The notes under the pieces were generated by a model. That model was not told the origin of the DNA and ran no database searches. It saw nothing but the letters and a program-made list of their open reading frames with translations. From the NCBI RefSeq assembly GCF_000002985.6, contig NC_003279.8, forward strand, positions 1,116,001 through 1,180,000: a DNA stretch of 64,000 bases, in the 5' to 3' direction. The stretch is from Caenorhabditis elegans (Eukaryota; Nematoda; Chromadorea; Rhabditida; Rhabditidae). This document shows, in pieces, positions 35,501 through 44,500 of the stretch. Numbering within the stretch: position 1 is the stretch's first letter; each line of letters begins with the position of its first letter. The position numbers and the translations under genes are program-made.

Positions 35501-38383
35501 ATTACGGGAATACAAAACCTAAACTTTTTTTGAAACATGATACATATGCTGCTTAAATGCTAAAAGTACCTGATTTTCATAACGAGACCGCTGAAAAAGT
35601 TTTGAAGTTTCCAAAATTCACCCTTTTTGGTGAAAAAGTCGAGATTTTCGCACAAAAAGTTGAATTTTGAAAACCTCAAAACTTTTTCAGCGGTCTCGTT
35701 ATGAAAATCAGATAGCTTCAGCATCTAAGCATCATATGTATCATGTTTCAGAAAAAGTTTAGGTTTTGTATTCCCGTAATCCATCATTTTACATTGCCCA
35801 CTTTCACCGCTGCTTGCCCACTGAATACATAATTTTTTTACTTGGAAATGGTTTTAGCATCTGCAAAAAATATTTATTTATCAGTTTTATTAAGAAAAAA
35901 CGAAAAAAATCGATGAAAAACGAAAGAAAACAGGCGGAAAACAAAGCAAGATAAATGGCCGCTGAAACTTGTCGGCCCCTCGGCCATGGCCTAGAAACCA
36001 CTTTTCCTCGTCCCTCGTGAGGAAAAAGTTGCAGTGTTTTTCATGATTTTTGGCAATTTTTTACTTTTTTTTACCACAGTATTTCTCAATTTTTCGTACA
36101 AATGCAACCAGCAATTTTTTACCTTTGAAAAAGACATTCCACATATTCGACACACAATTTGCTTGGCATTTCCATGAACTGTACGCTTGTGCTCGGAGAG
36201 TCCAGCTTGATGAGCGTATTCTTTAAAACAAATTGCACATTTCCATTTTGGGATTTCAGTGGAGGAGCTCTGGAGATGTTCTGGAAATAATTTAGGATTT
36301 TAAAAAAATTGTTTTTTGAAAATTTGAAATTTTTGTTCGAAAATTTGTGTTTTTGAAAAAAAAAACGCTTTTAGAAATTTAGAAAATTCCAAAAAATTCA
36401 AAAAAAAAATTTTTTTAAAAGAGAATTTTGAAAATTCCTTCAATTTTTTCAAATTTAGAGCTCAAAAAATTATCGGAAACTCTGTAATAATCTTTTAAAA
36501 TATTTTTTTTAATTTCAGAATTTCAAAAAAATCCTAAAAATCTTGTTTTTTTTTTTCAAATTTAAAAAAATTTTGTTTTAAAACTCTTTTTTTGTAATTT
36601 TTTTTCAGATTTTTCACAATTTTCAGTGCTTACTGGCTCTCAGATGGACAAATGAGTGCCTGGCAAGCTCCGCAGGCCTGACAAATGCTTTATTACAGTA
36701 TGGGCACACATTTTTCTTCTCTCGAACTGGTTTTTTTCCTGTATGGGAAGCCTTTTTTGGAGGAGGTTTTTCGGGAAATGGCGCTGATTTTCGTCGACGA
36801 ATTTTTACGGAACTGAAATTAATTTTATTTTTGTTTTTTTTCATTATTTTAAAGCTAAAAATTGAATAAAAATTCACTTTTGCGCCGAATGCAAAAGAGA
36901 ATGAGCTGAAGATTCTTCTAATGTGAGCACTTTTTTACATTTCGGACAGAATACAAGCTCGTAGACGTCGGTGGAGTGCTCGCGGCGGATGTGATGGTCG
37001 AGGTCGAGCTGCAAAAATATGGGAAAAATTGAAAATTTTCGGAATTTTGCTAAAATTTCCACAAAAAATTGTAAAATTTTGAATTTCACTGAATTTCAAA
37101 TAAAAAAAAACAACGAATTTCGATTAAATTCTCGCAAAAAGCTGCTATTTTCATCTGAAATCGTTGAAAAGTCAATAAAAAAGATACGATAGATTTAAAG
37201 GCGCATAGCCCAAATTTGTGTTGTCGTGCCGAGACCCGTGTTCTTGTAAATTATGCCTCCCTTGAAATGTTTCTTTATTTTAAATAGGATTTTTGTCGAT
37301 TTTAAGTCGAATTTCTTCGAAAAAATCCATATTTCACTTAAAAATGTAATTTTTTTTTGAATTTCACTAAAATTTTCACAAAAAATCACCCAAAAAACTG
37401 CATTTTTCATCTGATATCATTAAAAATTCAATAAAAGATACGATGGATTTAAAGGCGCATAGCCCAAATTTGTATTGTCGTGCCGAGACCCGCGTTCTTA
37501 TCAATTATGTCTCCCTTTGAATTTTTTTAATTGGAATTTTGTCGATTTTAGGTCAAATTCCTTCGAAAAGTCAATTATCGGGGAATTTTTGAAGAAAATT
37601 AACAGAAATTAACCTAAAATGTTTAATTTTCACGAAAAACTGACTTTTTTCTTGCACTTTTTTACTGAAAAATGGACTTTTGTCAAATTTCCCTAGAATT
37701 TTCACCGAAAATTTGTAATTTTTCCTAAGAAAATCCTCAATTTTTACCTCATTTTCAAACTCATTGCCACACTGCTCACACTCCAAATCATCGGATTTTA
37801 AATGAACTTTTACATGTCCAATATAGGCCGAAAATCGGCTAAAAGGCGCGTGAGTTTTGTCTTTCGAGCAGAATTGGCAAATGGTTCCTCTCACAAAGTC
37901 AGTAGCTTTCAGGTGGTCGAGAATTTTGTGGATTTTCAGATTTTTCTCAAAGTTGAAGCTTTCCCGGCATTCTGTGCACTCGAAAAGCTTCGGCTTTAGT
38001 CTGCAGTCATGCGAGTTGGTATCCTCGATTTTTGATCTACATTCCATGCAATAAATGTCAGGGCGATCGATTTCTTCGTCGGATTCGTCTTCAGATTCAT
38101 CGTCTTCCACCTCCTCAATTTCCCCCCGAATTGCGACTTCTTCACCCACAAAATCCAGGCCATCTAGGCTTTGAACAGGCTCAAAATCCAGATTTTGCGC
38201 GGGAGGATATTGAGCAATTTCGTGGCGAGACCCAAGCTCTCGTACATTATTATTATTATTATAATTACTATAATCAAACATATAGTCAGCTGGCTCCGAT
38301 CGCACACTGGCCGCGTTTTCGTGCCGGATTCGGTCCCAGGAGGCGTTGTTTCGCTCCCGATATTGGGACGGGTCGTAATCCAT
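20515..38383 (-). CDS. large multi-C2H2 zinc-finger protein (~1245 aa)
   Basis: Probable nuclear nucleic-acid-binding protein; target unknown. Thirteen exons, high to low: 38383-37748, 37008-36878, 36812-36634, 36280-36123, 34596-33906, 31585-31087, 29855-29715, 27539-27349, 26298-26085, 25031-24803, 24268-24158, 22141-21812, 20742-20515. All phases join in frame. An acidic N-terminus (VEDDESEDESDEE, ~91-103) with an N-rich tract precedes at least 20 C2H2 fingers spread over residues ~130-950, plus one near 1155 and a last one near 1210. Only the finger pairs of exons 8-9 have classical short linkers (HTGEMPFKC, HAGARDFKC); one finger ends CCHC. Exons 11-12 hold a finger-free region. Intron 8 appears to use a GC donor, and the exon 7 donor (GTTAGT at 29714) is the least certain join. 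The family member was not recognised. Confidence 0.8.
20743..21345. other. AT-rich intron 12 of the zinc-finger gene
   Basis: Mostly A- and T-runs with no identifiable element until the family A copy at 21346. Similar stretches fill 21508-21811. Confidence 0.5.
21346..21507. mobile_element. MITE family A in zinc-finger intron 12
   Basis: Left part intact (GGTGCCAGGCTG, GGTTTGATCTAC). The right end stops after GTAGATCAACTTAGATCAAA without the CACGTG terminus, so it is truncated. Confidence 0.7.
22262..23345. mobile_element. 1.08-kb palindromic element in zinc-finger intron 11
   Basis: Arms of ~500 bp fold about position ~22800. The ends are AATTCCCCCGCGCACATGAG and CTCATGTGCGCGGGAATTC. The inner part carries the family E sequence (GGTGGACTACACCCTGTGGG, ACATGCTTATGGTACCAC, GCGCGCTTGCATTATTTTC). 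No transposase. Confidence 0.8.
23340..23605. mobile_element. inverted repeat with ACCGTCAAATTTTGAGTATA arms
   Basis: GAAATCACCGTCAAATTTTG near 23396 is mirrored near 23520, with GAAATTTGACCGACTT outside. It directly abuts the previous palindrome, so the two may be one composite. Related fold-backs lie at 32100-32660, and a half copy at 62540-62780. Confidence 0.7.
23844..24143. mobile_element. CACGTG-ended fold-back with GCTGGCTGTC arms
   Basis: Ends CACGTGCTCGCTGGCTGTC and GACAGCCAGCGACCACGTG, 300 bp long. The internal arms include AGACGCAGAC and TGCGTCTCTCACG. It resembles family A in its termini but has a different body. Its right end lies 14 bp from the end of zinc-finger exon 11 (24158). 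Confidence 0.75.
24297..24800. mobile_element. fold-back family C (TACTGTAGTTTTCGCTACGA type)
   Basis: The left arm carries GTAGCGAAAACTACAGTTA and GACTACTGTAG, the right arm GCTACAGTAGTCATTTAGCG and ATTTTGCGCGTCAAATATG. The middle differs from other copies (52232, 61148 and 63566). It lies between zinc-finger exons 10 and 11 and ends 2 bp short of the exon 10 boundary (24803), overlapping the donor. Confidence 0.75.
25055..25190. mobile_element. short fold-back ending in ATACGGTAT
   Basis: GTCTTGCATGCAAGAC hairpin centre with TTCCTCTTTTAGTATTGCAG and GCGGAAATACGGTAT flanks. It is related to the element at 44466-44845 inside the mariner copy. Confidence 0.5.
25553..25992. mobile_element. palindromic element in zinc-finger intron 9 (family E relative)
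   Basis: Ends AAAGGTGAAGTAGCGTCAG and CTGGCGCTACTCTACC, with GACCGAATACCATAATGAAA near the left and its mirror near the right. Non-coding. Confidence 0.7.
26611..26844 (-). mobile_element. MITE family B in zinc-finger intron 8
   Basis: Complete reverse-orientation copy with a GCGACACGCAACGCGCC core and CACGG-type ends. Confidence 0.75.
27552..29594. mobile_element. Tc1-family non-autonomous element
   Basis: Both ends have Tc1-type terminal repeats: CAGTGCTGGCGGCCAAAAAG at the left and the complement of CAGTACTGGCCAAAAAGATA at the right. TA lies on each side (27550-27551 and 29595-29596), as expected for Tc1/mariner insertion. The body is a long palindrome (about 27613-28750, centre ~28186) whose arms carry ATGGAGGTTTCAGGACAAAG. 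No transposase remains. A second element (28753-29527) is inserted near its right end. It fills almost all of zinc-finger intron 7; its left end lies 12 bp from exon 8. Confidence 0.85.
28753..29527. mobile_element. mariner-type palindrome nested in the Tc1-like element
   Basis: TTAGGTCTCCAAATAAGTTC at the left, mirrored by CTTATTTGGAGACCTTA at the right. TA is present on both sides (28751-28752, 29528-29529), and removing the element restores GTTATACTTATTTG of its Tc1-like host. Arms of ~350 bp include GACCACCCGAAGTGTCC. Second copy at 33019-33836. Confidence 0.85.
29856..30507. other. AT-rich part of zinc-finger intron 6
   Basis: Poly-A/poly-T rich; nothing recognised before the family B pair. 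Confidence 0.5.
30508..30984. mobile_element. two family B MITEs head to head
   Basis: A reverse copy (30508-30755) abuts a forward copy (30757-30984), making a ~475-bp palindrome whose centre is CACGGATTTC-TGGCTTCCC in both directions. It ends 103 bp from zinc-finger exon 6. Confidence 0.8.
31620..31735 (+). mobile_element. partial family C element
   Basis: Only one arm (GAATGCGTATTGCACAACAT, AACTACAGTAATTCGC), then CGAGCACGGTGTTCTGAATT. That last string repeats the edge of zinc-finger exon 6 (31575-31595) ~150 bp away, so a small piece of exon edge is duplicated here. Confidence 0.6.
31838..32910. mobile_element. 1.07-kb palindrome in zinc-finger intron 5
   Basis: Centre ~32375. Outer arms carry GATTTTCTGGGTTTTC / GAAAACCCAGAAAATC, and inner arms the ACCGTCAAATTTTGAGTATA type repeat. 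No coding content. Confidence 0.8.
33019..33836. mobile_element. mariner-type palindrome, second copy
   Basis: Same TTAGGTCTCCAAATAAGTTC ends as 28753-29527. The inner arms (GTTTGCACTTGGTTACATC) are nearly perfect complements. Followed by TA; the left flank reads AA, so the target duplication is not clean. Confidence 0.8.
35245..36036. mobile_element. family F palindrome, copy 1, with long flanking duplication
   Basis: Ends CACTGCAACTTTTTCCTCAC and its complement; ~790 bp. Arms carry GGCCATGGCCGAGGGGCCG and GGGCAAGCAGCGGTGAAAG. Directly outside are direct repeats: 35201-35244 and 36037-36084 both read TTTTTCATGATTTTTGGCAA and end ACAGTATTT, differing by a 4-bp gap and one base. The element sits between zinc-finger exons 4 and 5. 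Confidence 0.85.
37138..37620. repeat. ~250-bp tandem duplication in zinc-finger intron 1
   Basis: Two same-orientation units, each with TTTAAAGGCGCATAGCCC and TGTCGTGCCGAGACCCG (starting near 37138 and 37398), diverged by point changes. The CGTGCCGAGACC motif is a common worm repeat edge. Confidence 0.7.
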
Positions 38384-38400
38384 TTTCTGCGGGAAATATG
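38384..38400 (-). promoter_or_regulatory. trans-splice acceptor of the zinc-finger gene
   Basis: On the minus strand ATTTCCCGCAG lies three bases before the ATG at 38383. A 3' splice site with no upstream exon is typical of spliced-leader addition in nematodes. It supports the chosen start. Confidence 0.55.
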
Positions 38401-38560
38401 GAAAATTGGGTCAATTTAAAAAAAAATTTTAATTGTAAAGTATTTTTTTTTGAAGACCTGTACTTTTTTTACTTTTTTAAAAATCCCTAAAACCTTCAAT
38501 GAGGAGTAAATAATAAATAAATAATTTTATACATTCAAAAAATACAAGATGAGCGCTCGA

Positions 38561-39352
38561 GCCACTGCAACTATTTTCGAACGAGGGACGAGGAAATGCG
38601 GTTTCTAGGCCATGTCCGAGGATCCGACAAGTTTCAGCGGCAATTTATCTTGCTTTCTTTTCCGAGTGTTTTCTTGTGTTTTTCACCGATTTTTCCCCCG
38701 TTTTTTCTTATTAAAACTGATGAATAAATATTTTTTTGCAGATGCTAAAGCAATTTCCGAGTGAAAAATTATGTATTCAGTCGGCAAGTAGCGGTGAACG
38801 TGTGCAATGTAATATGATGGATTACGGGAATACCAAACCTGAACTTTTTCCGAAACATGATATATATGCTGCTTAGATTCTGAAAGTACCTGATTTTCAT
38901 AACGAGACCGCTGAAAAAGTTTTGAGATTTTCAAAATTCAACTTTTTTGGTGAAAAAGTCGAGATTTTCGAACAAAAAGTTGAATTTTGGAAACCTTAAA
39001 ACTTTTTCAGCGGTCTCGATATGAAAATCAGGTAGTTTTAGCATCTAAGCAGCATATGTATCATGTTTCAGAAAAAGTTTAGGTTTTGTATTCCCGTAAT
39101 CCATCATATTACAATGCCCACGTTCACCGCTACTTGCCGACTCAATACACGATTTTTCACTTGGAAATTGCTTTAGCGCCTGCAAAAAATATTTATTTAT
39201 AAGTTTTGATAAGAAAAAACGGGAGAAAATCTGTGAAAAAAAAAAGAAAACACGCGGAAAACAAAGCAAGATAAATTGCCGCTGAAACTTGACGGATCCT
39301 CGGCCATGGCCTAGAAACCCCTTTTCCTCGTCCCTCGTGAGGAAAAAGTTTA
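38561..39352. mobile_element. family F palindrome, copy 2, between aps-3 and the zinc-finger gene
   Basis: Same body as the copies at 35245 and 44967, but the left end is worn (ACTATTTTCGAACGAGGGAC). Only a short GATGAGCG is shared by the two flanks, so no long duplication is visible here. It occupies most of the 1-kb gap between the aps-3 stop and the zinc-finger start. On the minus strand it contains AATAAA near 39200, which could serve as the aps-3 poly(A) signal. Confidence 0.8.
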
Positions 39353-39401
39353 AGTGATGAGCGTGGAATGTGTGTAAGTAGAAGCACCAAGAAAATCGAG
39401 G

Positions 39402-40020
39402 TCAAAATGCATTTTTCAAATTCGAAAGCGACGGTAAATCTGGCAGCTTGATGTCCTTCAACTGCTGGGAAATGTTCATATTCTTGACGGCCGACACGGC
39501 ACGGGCCGGCGCCGCAGTGATTCCAGCCTCTTGCTTCTGGATTTTGTCCTGTTCCTGGATGCGTTGAAGGATCTCGTTCATGTTCGTCTCGAGAACCATA
39601 CCGCCCATCACGATTTCGCCGAGAATGTGGTGAACTCGATCCACGTGGAAGATTAGATCCAGCTCGCACACGTTTTCGAAGCAGCGGTCGAGAGTTTCAA
39701 CGAAGACCTGAACACTTTAATCGATTTTTAAAAATAGGATAGCTTACCTGAATCAAATCGAGGATTCCAAGTTCACTTTCAGAAGAATCAACACAAAATA
39801 TGAAATACAATGTGGCATAATGCCTGTAGATTAATCGATAGTCATTTCCATCGATGAGAGTTCCTCCTTCCAGAAAATTGCAGACGTTATCGTCGCGCTT
39901 TGACACCAGTTGGAAGGTTTCTCGAACGATTTGCTGTTGCTTCTCCTCTGGATAATGTTGATAAAATTTTAAAAGTCTTGGTTTTCCGTGATTGTTGATG
40001 ACAAGTATCGCTTTTATCAT
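39402..40020 (-). CDS. aps-3: AP-3 adaptor complex sigma subunit
   Basis: Small longin-fold subunit of the AP-3 adaptor, which sorts cargo from endosome or Golgi membranes to lysosome-related organelles. Two exons (40020-39748 and 39707-39402), phase 0 join through a 40-nt intron, 192 residues; the human sigma-3 proteins are about 193. Recognisable sigma-3 blocks are MIKAILVINNHGKPRL at the start, FYQHYPEE (~19-26), YRHYATLYFIFCVDSSESEL (~66-85) and FENVCELDLIFHVD (~101-114). The 192 residues include a charged C-terminal tail past the longin core. It is divergent from rpl-17 (577 bp between ATGs). The downstream zinc-finger gene may once have been its operon partner. Confidence 0.92.
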
Positions 40021-40596
40021 CTGAAAATATGATTTTTAGACGAATAACAAAAGAAAAACATTTTAAATTGCAAGATTATCGAAGAAATTCGCGAAAAACT
40101 ATCCGAAACAACGCGAAAAATTATAAAAATCAATGAGTGTTGCCTCTCCCCGTAAATCGACACAAGATCGCGGCGAGACCCATCGCTGCGGACTACGGTT
40201 TCGCTTGCGCCTTTAAATACATTTCGCGATTATTTTTGGGCCTTTTTCTCTTTTTCACTCAATTTTGGCCTAAAATGCGCCGTTTTTTACTGTTTTTTTT
40301 CGAAAAATAATTGAAAAATTTAATGTAAAGTGATATTTAATACGAATTACTAGGAATTATCGTGAAATTTTAGCAATTTTTTTGTTTTTTACTAAGAAAA
40401 TAGGGTCTTCTCGTATTTTCCAACTTTTGTCGTGATTTTTTGTAATTAAAAAACTTGTGTAGCACTAGGGAAGCCAGAGTTCAATTAATTTAACTGAACA
40501 TATTTTTTTCCGGCAATTTTCCTCGTTCTTTATTGGACCTGCGTTCTAATTTTTATTTCTGAACTGTATTATTTTCAGGTAATCTTCCTTGTCGAA
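40021..40596. promoter_or_regulatory. divergent promoter of aps-3 and rpl-17
   Basis: The 576 bp between the two start codons. CCCGTAAATCGACACAAG and GGCGAGACCCATC at 40149-40187 are repeat-like. The rest is AT-rich. No specific factor site can be called. Confidence 0.5.
40569..40578 (+). promoter_or_regulatory. trans-splice acceptor of rpl-17
   Basis: TTATTTTCAG, 18 nt before the rpl-17 ATG, fits a spliced-leader acceptor. Confidence 0.55.
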
Positions 40597-41419
40597 ATGA
40601 CGAAGGTTCACTACTCCCGGGCTCCGGAAAACAGCACCAAGTCGTGCAAGGCTCGCGGATCCGATCTCCGCGTTCACTTCAAGAACACCCACGAGGCCGC
40701 CATGGCTCTCCGTGGCATGCCACTCAGACGCGCCCAGGCTTTCCTCAACCACGTTAAGGAGCACAAGGAAATCGTTCCATTCAGACGTTTCCACGGAGGA
40801 ATCGGCCGTGCCGCTCAAACCAAGCAATGGAACACCACCCAGGGGAGATGGCCAGTCAAGTCCGCTGACTTCCTCCTCGATCTCTTGAAGTGAGTTTCAC
40901 ACCTATTTTCTCAACTCAATTTAAAAAAATTTTTGTTAAGTGAAAGATAAAAAATTGTTTATTTTTCCAGGAACGCTGAGAGCAACGCCGAGTACAAGGG
41001 GCTCGATGTTGACCACCTCGTTATTGAGCACATCAACGTTCAACGCGCTGCCAAGCTCCGCAGAAGAACATACCGTGCCCACGGAAGAATCAACCGTAAG
41101 TTGATTTCCGCTCTTTGAAGCAAATTTTTCTTTGTGTGCCCAAAACTACACGCAAGTCTTAGCGGTCGGTTTTCTGCGGCAATTTACTTTGAAATCTCCG
41201 TAGAATATTGTGCATATTTGAAAACTTCAAAATTTTTTAAAAAGTTTTCTCGCTTTAAATAAATTAATTTCAGCATACATGTCTTCCCCATGCCACATCG
41301 AGGTCATCTTGGCCGAGAAGGAGGATGTTGTCTCCAAGCCAACCGATGATGCCGCACCAAAAGTCAAGAAGGAGTCGAAGAGAAAGCAACGCCGCCAGTT
41401 GGCCCGTGGAGAATTCTAA
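40597..41419 (+). CDS. rpl-17: 60S ribosomal protein L17 (uL22 family)
   Basis: Structural protein of the large ribosomal subunit; uL22 lines the peptide exit tunnel. Three exons (40597-40889, 40971-41095 and 41274-41419), 187 residues, in frame throughout. Diagnostic uL22 blocks are [24 protein letters not shown] sequence at ~14-33, [20 protein letters not shown] (~49-68), [20 protein letters not shown] (~129-148, crossing intron 2) and a lysine/arginine-rich tail ([16 protein letters not shown]). Codon use is clearly biased toward C-ending codons, unlike neighbouring genes, as expected for a highly expressed gene. It is probably the first gene of an operon with the gene starting at 41571. 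Confidence 0.96.
41096..41273 (+). ncRNA. possible structured RNA in rpl-17 intron 2
   Basis: Two successive hairpins can be drawn. CCGCT (41108) pairs with AGCGG (41161), with inner GTGT/ACAC. CTGCGG (41174) pairs with CCGTAG (41198), with inner ATTT/AAAT. Ribosomal-protein introns often host snoRNAs, and this layout recalls an H/ACA type, but I see no convincing H box or ACA tail. Treat as a weak candidate. Confidence 0.2.
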
Positions 41420-41560
41420 GTAAACTCTTGTTGATAAATGTTTTGTTTGTTCGCAAGTGTTTCCCGTTACACAAAATACACGAAACAGTATTCTTCAGCT
41501 TTAAACGTATCTCGGTAATCAAGAAAGTCGGTCGTAAATACTAGTAATTTTTAATAGAAA

Positions 41561-41570
41561 TATTAAACAG
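41561..41570 (+). promoter_or_regulatory. trans-splice acceptor directly before the ATG
   Basis: ATTAAACAG ends immediately before the ATG at 41571 and 151 nt after the rpl-17 stop. That spacing is typical of a downstream operon gene in C. elegans. Confidence 0.55.
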
Positions 41571-44500
41571 ATGCTGCCAGTGAAAAAAGCCGTGTCTCGC
41601 GCAGCACTGATCCTCGGCCGTGCGGTGGCTCCAGCCGAGCAGCTAGCAATGATTAAAAATTCAAGCGCAGATCGTGAAATCAAAGGTCTTCTGAGACAAT
41701 GTCTTATCGCAGCGATGAACTTCCAGTCATCAAGTAAAGAAAATCTGGAAAAATCAAAGACACTCGTTCGGAAAACCGGAAGCACATGCGAGATAAGTTG
41801 CCGGTCTGCCGCATTCACAGCTGCATCGGCGATGAAGTTGAAAAAATGGAATGATGTCGACGAAATGCTTCAGCTAACAACACTTTGTCCGCCAGCAATA
41901 ACGAGCTCAATTCGTATCAAGGCACTTGCAGAGCAGTCAAAGCTCGATGAAGCTTTATTGGAGCTCGAGAAGGTTCTGATGTTTGAGGAGGAAGTTTTCT
42001 CGTCTGGGAATTACAGTGTCAGCGATGAAGCGGTTAGTAGTTTGAAAAATTAAAGGCGCAGAGATTATTTCAGATGGGTCTCGGCGCGCGGTAAAGTTTT
42101 TGGTAGTTTCTAGTGATTTTTTATCGTTTTTAAAGCTATTTTTCCTATTAAACAATTATTTCACCTCGTTTGTCGGCCTAAAAAAGCGATTTTTTCGTTT
42201 TCAGGCCGAAAACGAGAAAAAACACATTTTTTTATGAAAAAATTTTGTCTAAAGTGTGAAAACTGGTTAAAACCATGCCTATGTGGCCAAAATTTTTATG
42301 ATTTTTGAAAATTAGAAAAATCACAGTTTTCACCTAATTATTTTTGAATTTCCGCCAATTGTATTCGTTCGATGGAGCGCGCTTGCACGTTTTTATTTTT
42401 ATTTCTTATTATTAGGTTGGCGGGAAAGTCCGGTCCTATTTTTTTGTTTTGTCGTTTTGGGCTGAATATCAATTTGGGTGTTTATTGGCTCCTAGTGTTT
42501 GATAAGCAGAAAAAAGTCTTTGCAGTAATTAACCCCCCCATTCATCTCCCTCTCTCTCTCGGTTCAAGTTCACTTGCGATGAGTGTACCTACCTCAATTC
42601 TTGTTCGGCATGTTCTGTTATACATGCTCCTGGCGCACACCACAATAGGGCTGTGCGGCTGATGACTCGGCTGATGGAGACAATCAAGTTTTTCAACGTG
42701 TTAGCACTGATCAATTAAAGAATATTTGTATTTGCAGTATTGGCTGAGTCATGAGCTTCTTATTCTAGAAAAAAGTTTATAAAAAAGTGCACACACCTTG
42801 ACAAAACAGTCGGCTTTTTGAATCAGCCGAGTAACTCGGCTGTCGGCTGTCGGCTGATTGGAAAAACGAGTTTTTCTGGAAGGGGTGTGCACTTTTTTGA
42901 AAACTTTTTTCTAGAATTAGAAGCTCAAGACTCAGCCGATATGGCAAATACAAGTATTCCCTAATTGATCATTGCTAATACGTTGAAAAACGTTGATTTG
43001 CTCCATCAGCCGAGTCATCAGCCGCACAGCCCTACACCACAATGAAGGATTCAAAAACTCTTCTGATGAAAGTTTATGATGTGACCTGCTCCCTCGTATA
43101 AAACTATACAGAAGTGGTTCGATCGTTTCGAAAAAAGCGACTTTTCTTACTAGGGAGTTTTTCAACCATACGGTGCGATAGGGTAAAAGTAAATGTCGCG
43201 GTGCCACCGCGAAGGGTGATAACAACGAGAGACGCAGAGGCAGTAACGAGCTGCGCTCGTATAATTATTATTGATCTCCCCCGTTTGACCTACCCGCTAA
43301 ATACTAATTTCTCGCCCCTTTACTATTTCGCAACCACCACCTATCCTTTCGATTTGAATATTATTCACTTCTTCCACCAACCACACCCACCCAGGAGGTG
43401 GTTGTATTCGGTTTATACTCCGATCCTATGACCCTTTCACCAACTCATGCTACTAATTACTCATCTTCCTTAATATTCACCACCACCGATCGATTATTCT
43501 AATAAATAACTATTGCGGAAAGCTAAATCTTCGTCTTATTCTATCCGTATCACTGGGGAATAATCTAGCGAGATTATTCCACTCCGAGGAGCTGTATCGT
43601 AAATCGTCACCTTCAATAGGGTGAACGACAGTAAACGTGTTTTGCGATAGCTGGCATCTTAGGCTTTCAGAATCTGTAATTTGTTTCGGCGGAAGACCTC
43701 TGTGAGCCTGGAAATTTTCATCTGAAAATGTAGTACTGAAATCAGTGCATTTCCTATGGTTAACAGTGAATTTTGTCTCTGGCGCCAACAGAAGTCTCAC
43801 CACAATGGTGGAAGGGCGAAAACATCGCTTTTTTGGGATGAAAAAATTCGCAAAAAATTTTCCCGTGGTGGAGAGTTGAACTCTTGTTGAGGTATGCTCA
43901 AAAGTCCACATGAGTTGGATTTGAATGCACTAAAAGCCAGTATTGCATCGGATCCATTTTAAATTACCCGTGAGCTTACAAGCACGGTTGGGGTCTCTCA
44001 TAACTCCATACCAGATAACATGAAATTGCTCGGCATAAGGAAAATTCTTCGTCGATTCCTACCTCATTATTTGACCCGTTCCAACCTTTTTCACCAAGTT
44101 GATGTATCATAAACTCTTCTCACTCTCCAGCCGACCAGGGGTGTGCGGATAATAGCCGAATTAGCCGAAAATTAGCCGATTTGACCGATTGATTTTAGCC
44201 GAATTAGCCGTTAGCCGAAAATTTTGAAATTAGCCGTTAGCCGAATTATCTGTTAGCCGGTTTTTAAAAAATCGGCATTAGCCGATTTATCCGTTAAAAT
44301 CGGTTATCCGCACACCCCTGGTCGGGAGTGCATGGCCCCTTTACTGGGAGCTGTTACCTGAGGGTGAATTTATTACCGGAGAGATCCATTCAAACCAACT
44401 ACGAAATTTGAAGAAAACAGTCGATCGTTCAGCCTTACAGGATAAGAAAGTATATTCTTAACATACCGTATTTCTTCTATTAATATGGCTGCAATACTAT

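Noticed and set aside
39193..39669. 158-codon frame antisense-shifted to aps-3 exon 2
   Set aside because: Shadow frame of aps-3 running into the family F palindrome; no family resemblance.
41519..41818. 99-codon minus-strand frame across the start of the 41571 gene
   Set aside because: Antisense shadow; the plus-strand frame has splice, poly(A) and trans-splice support.
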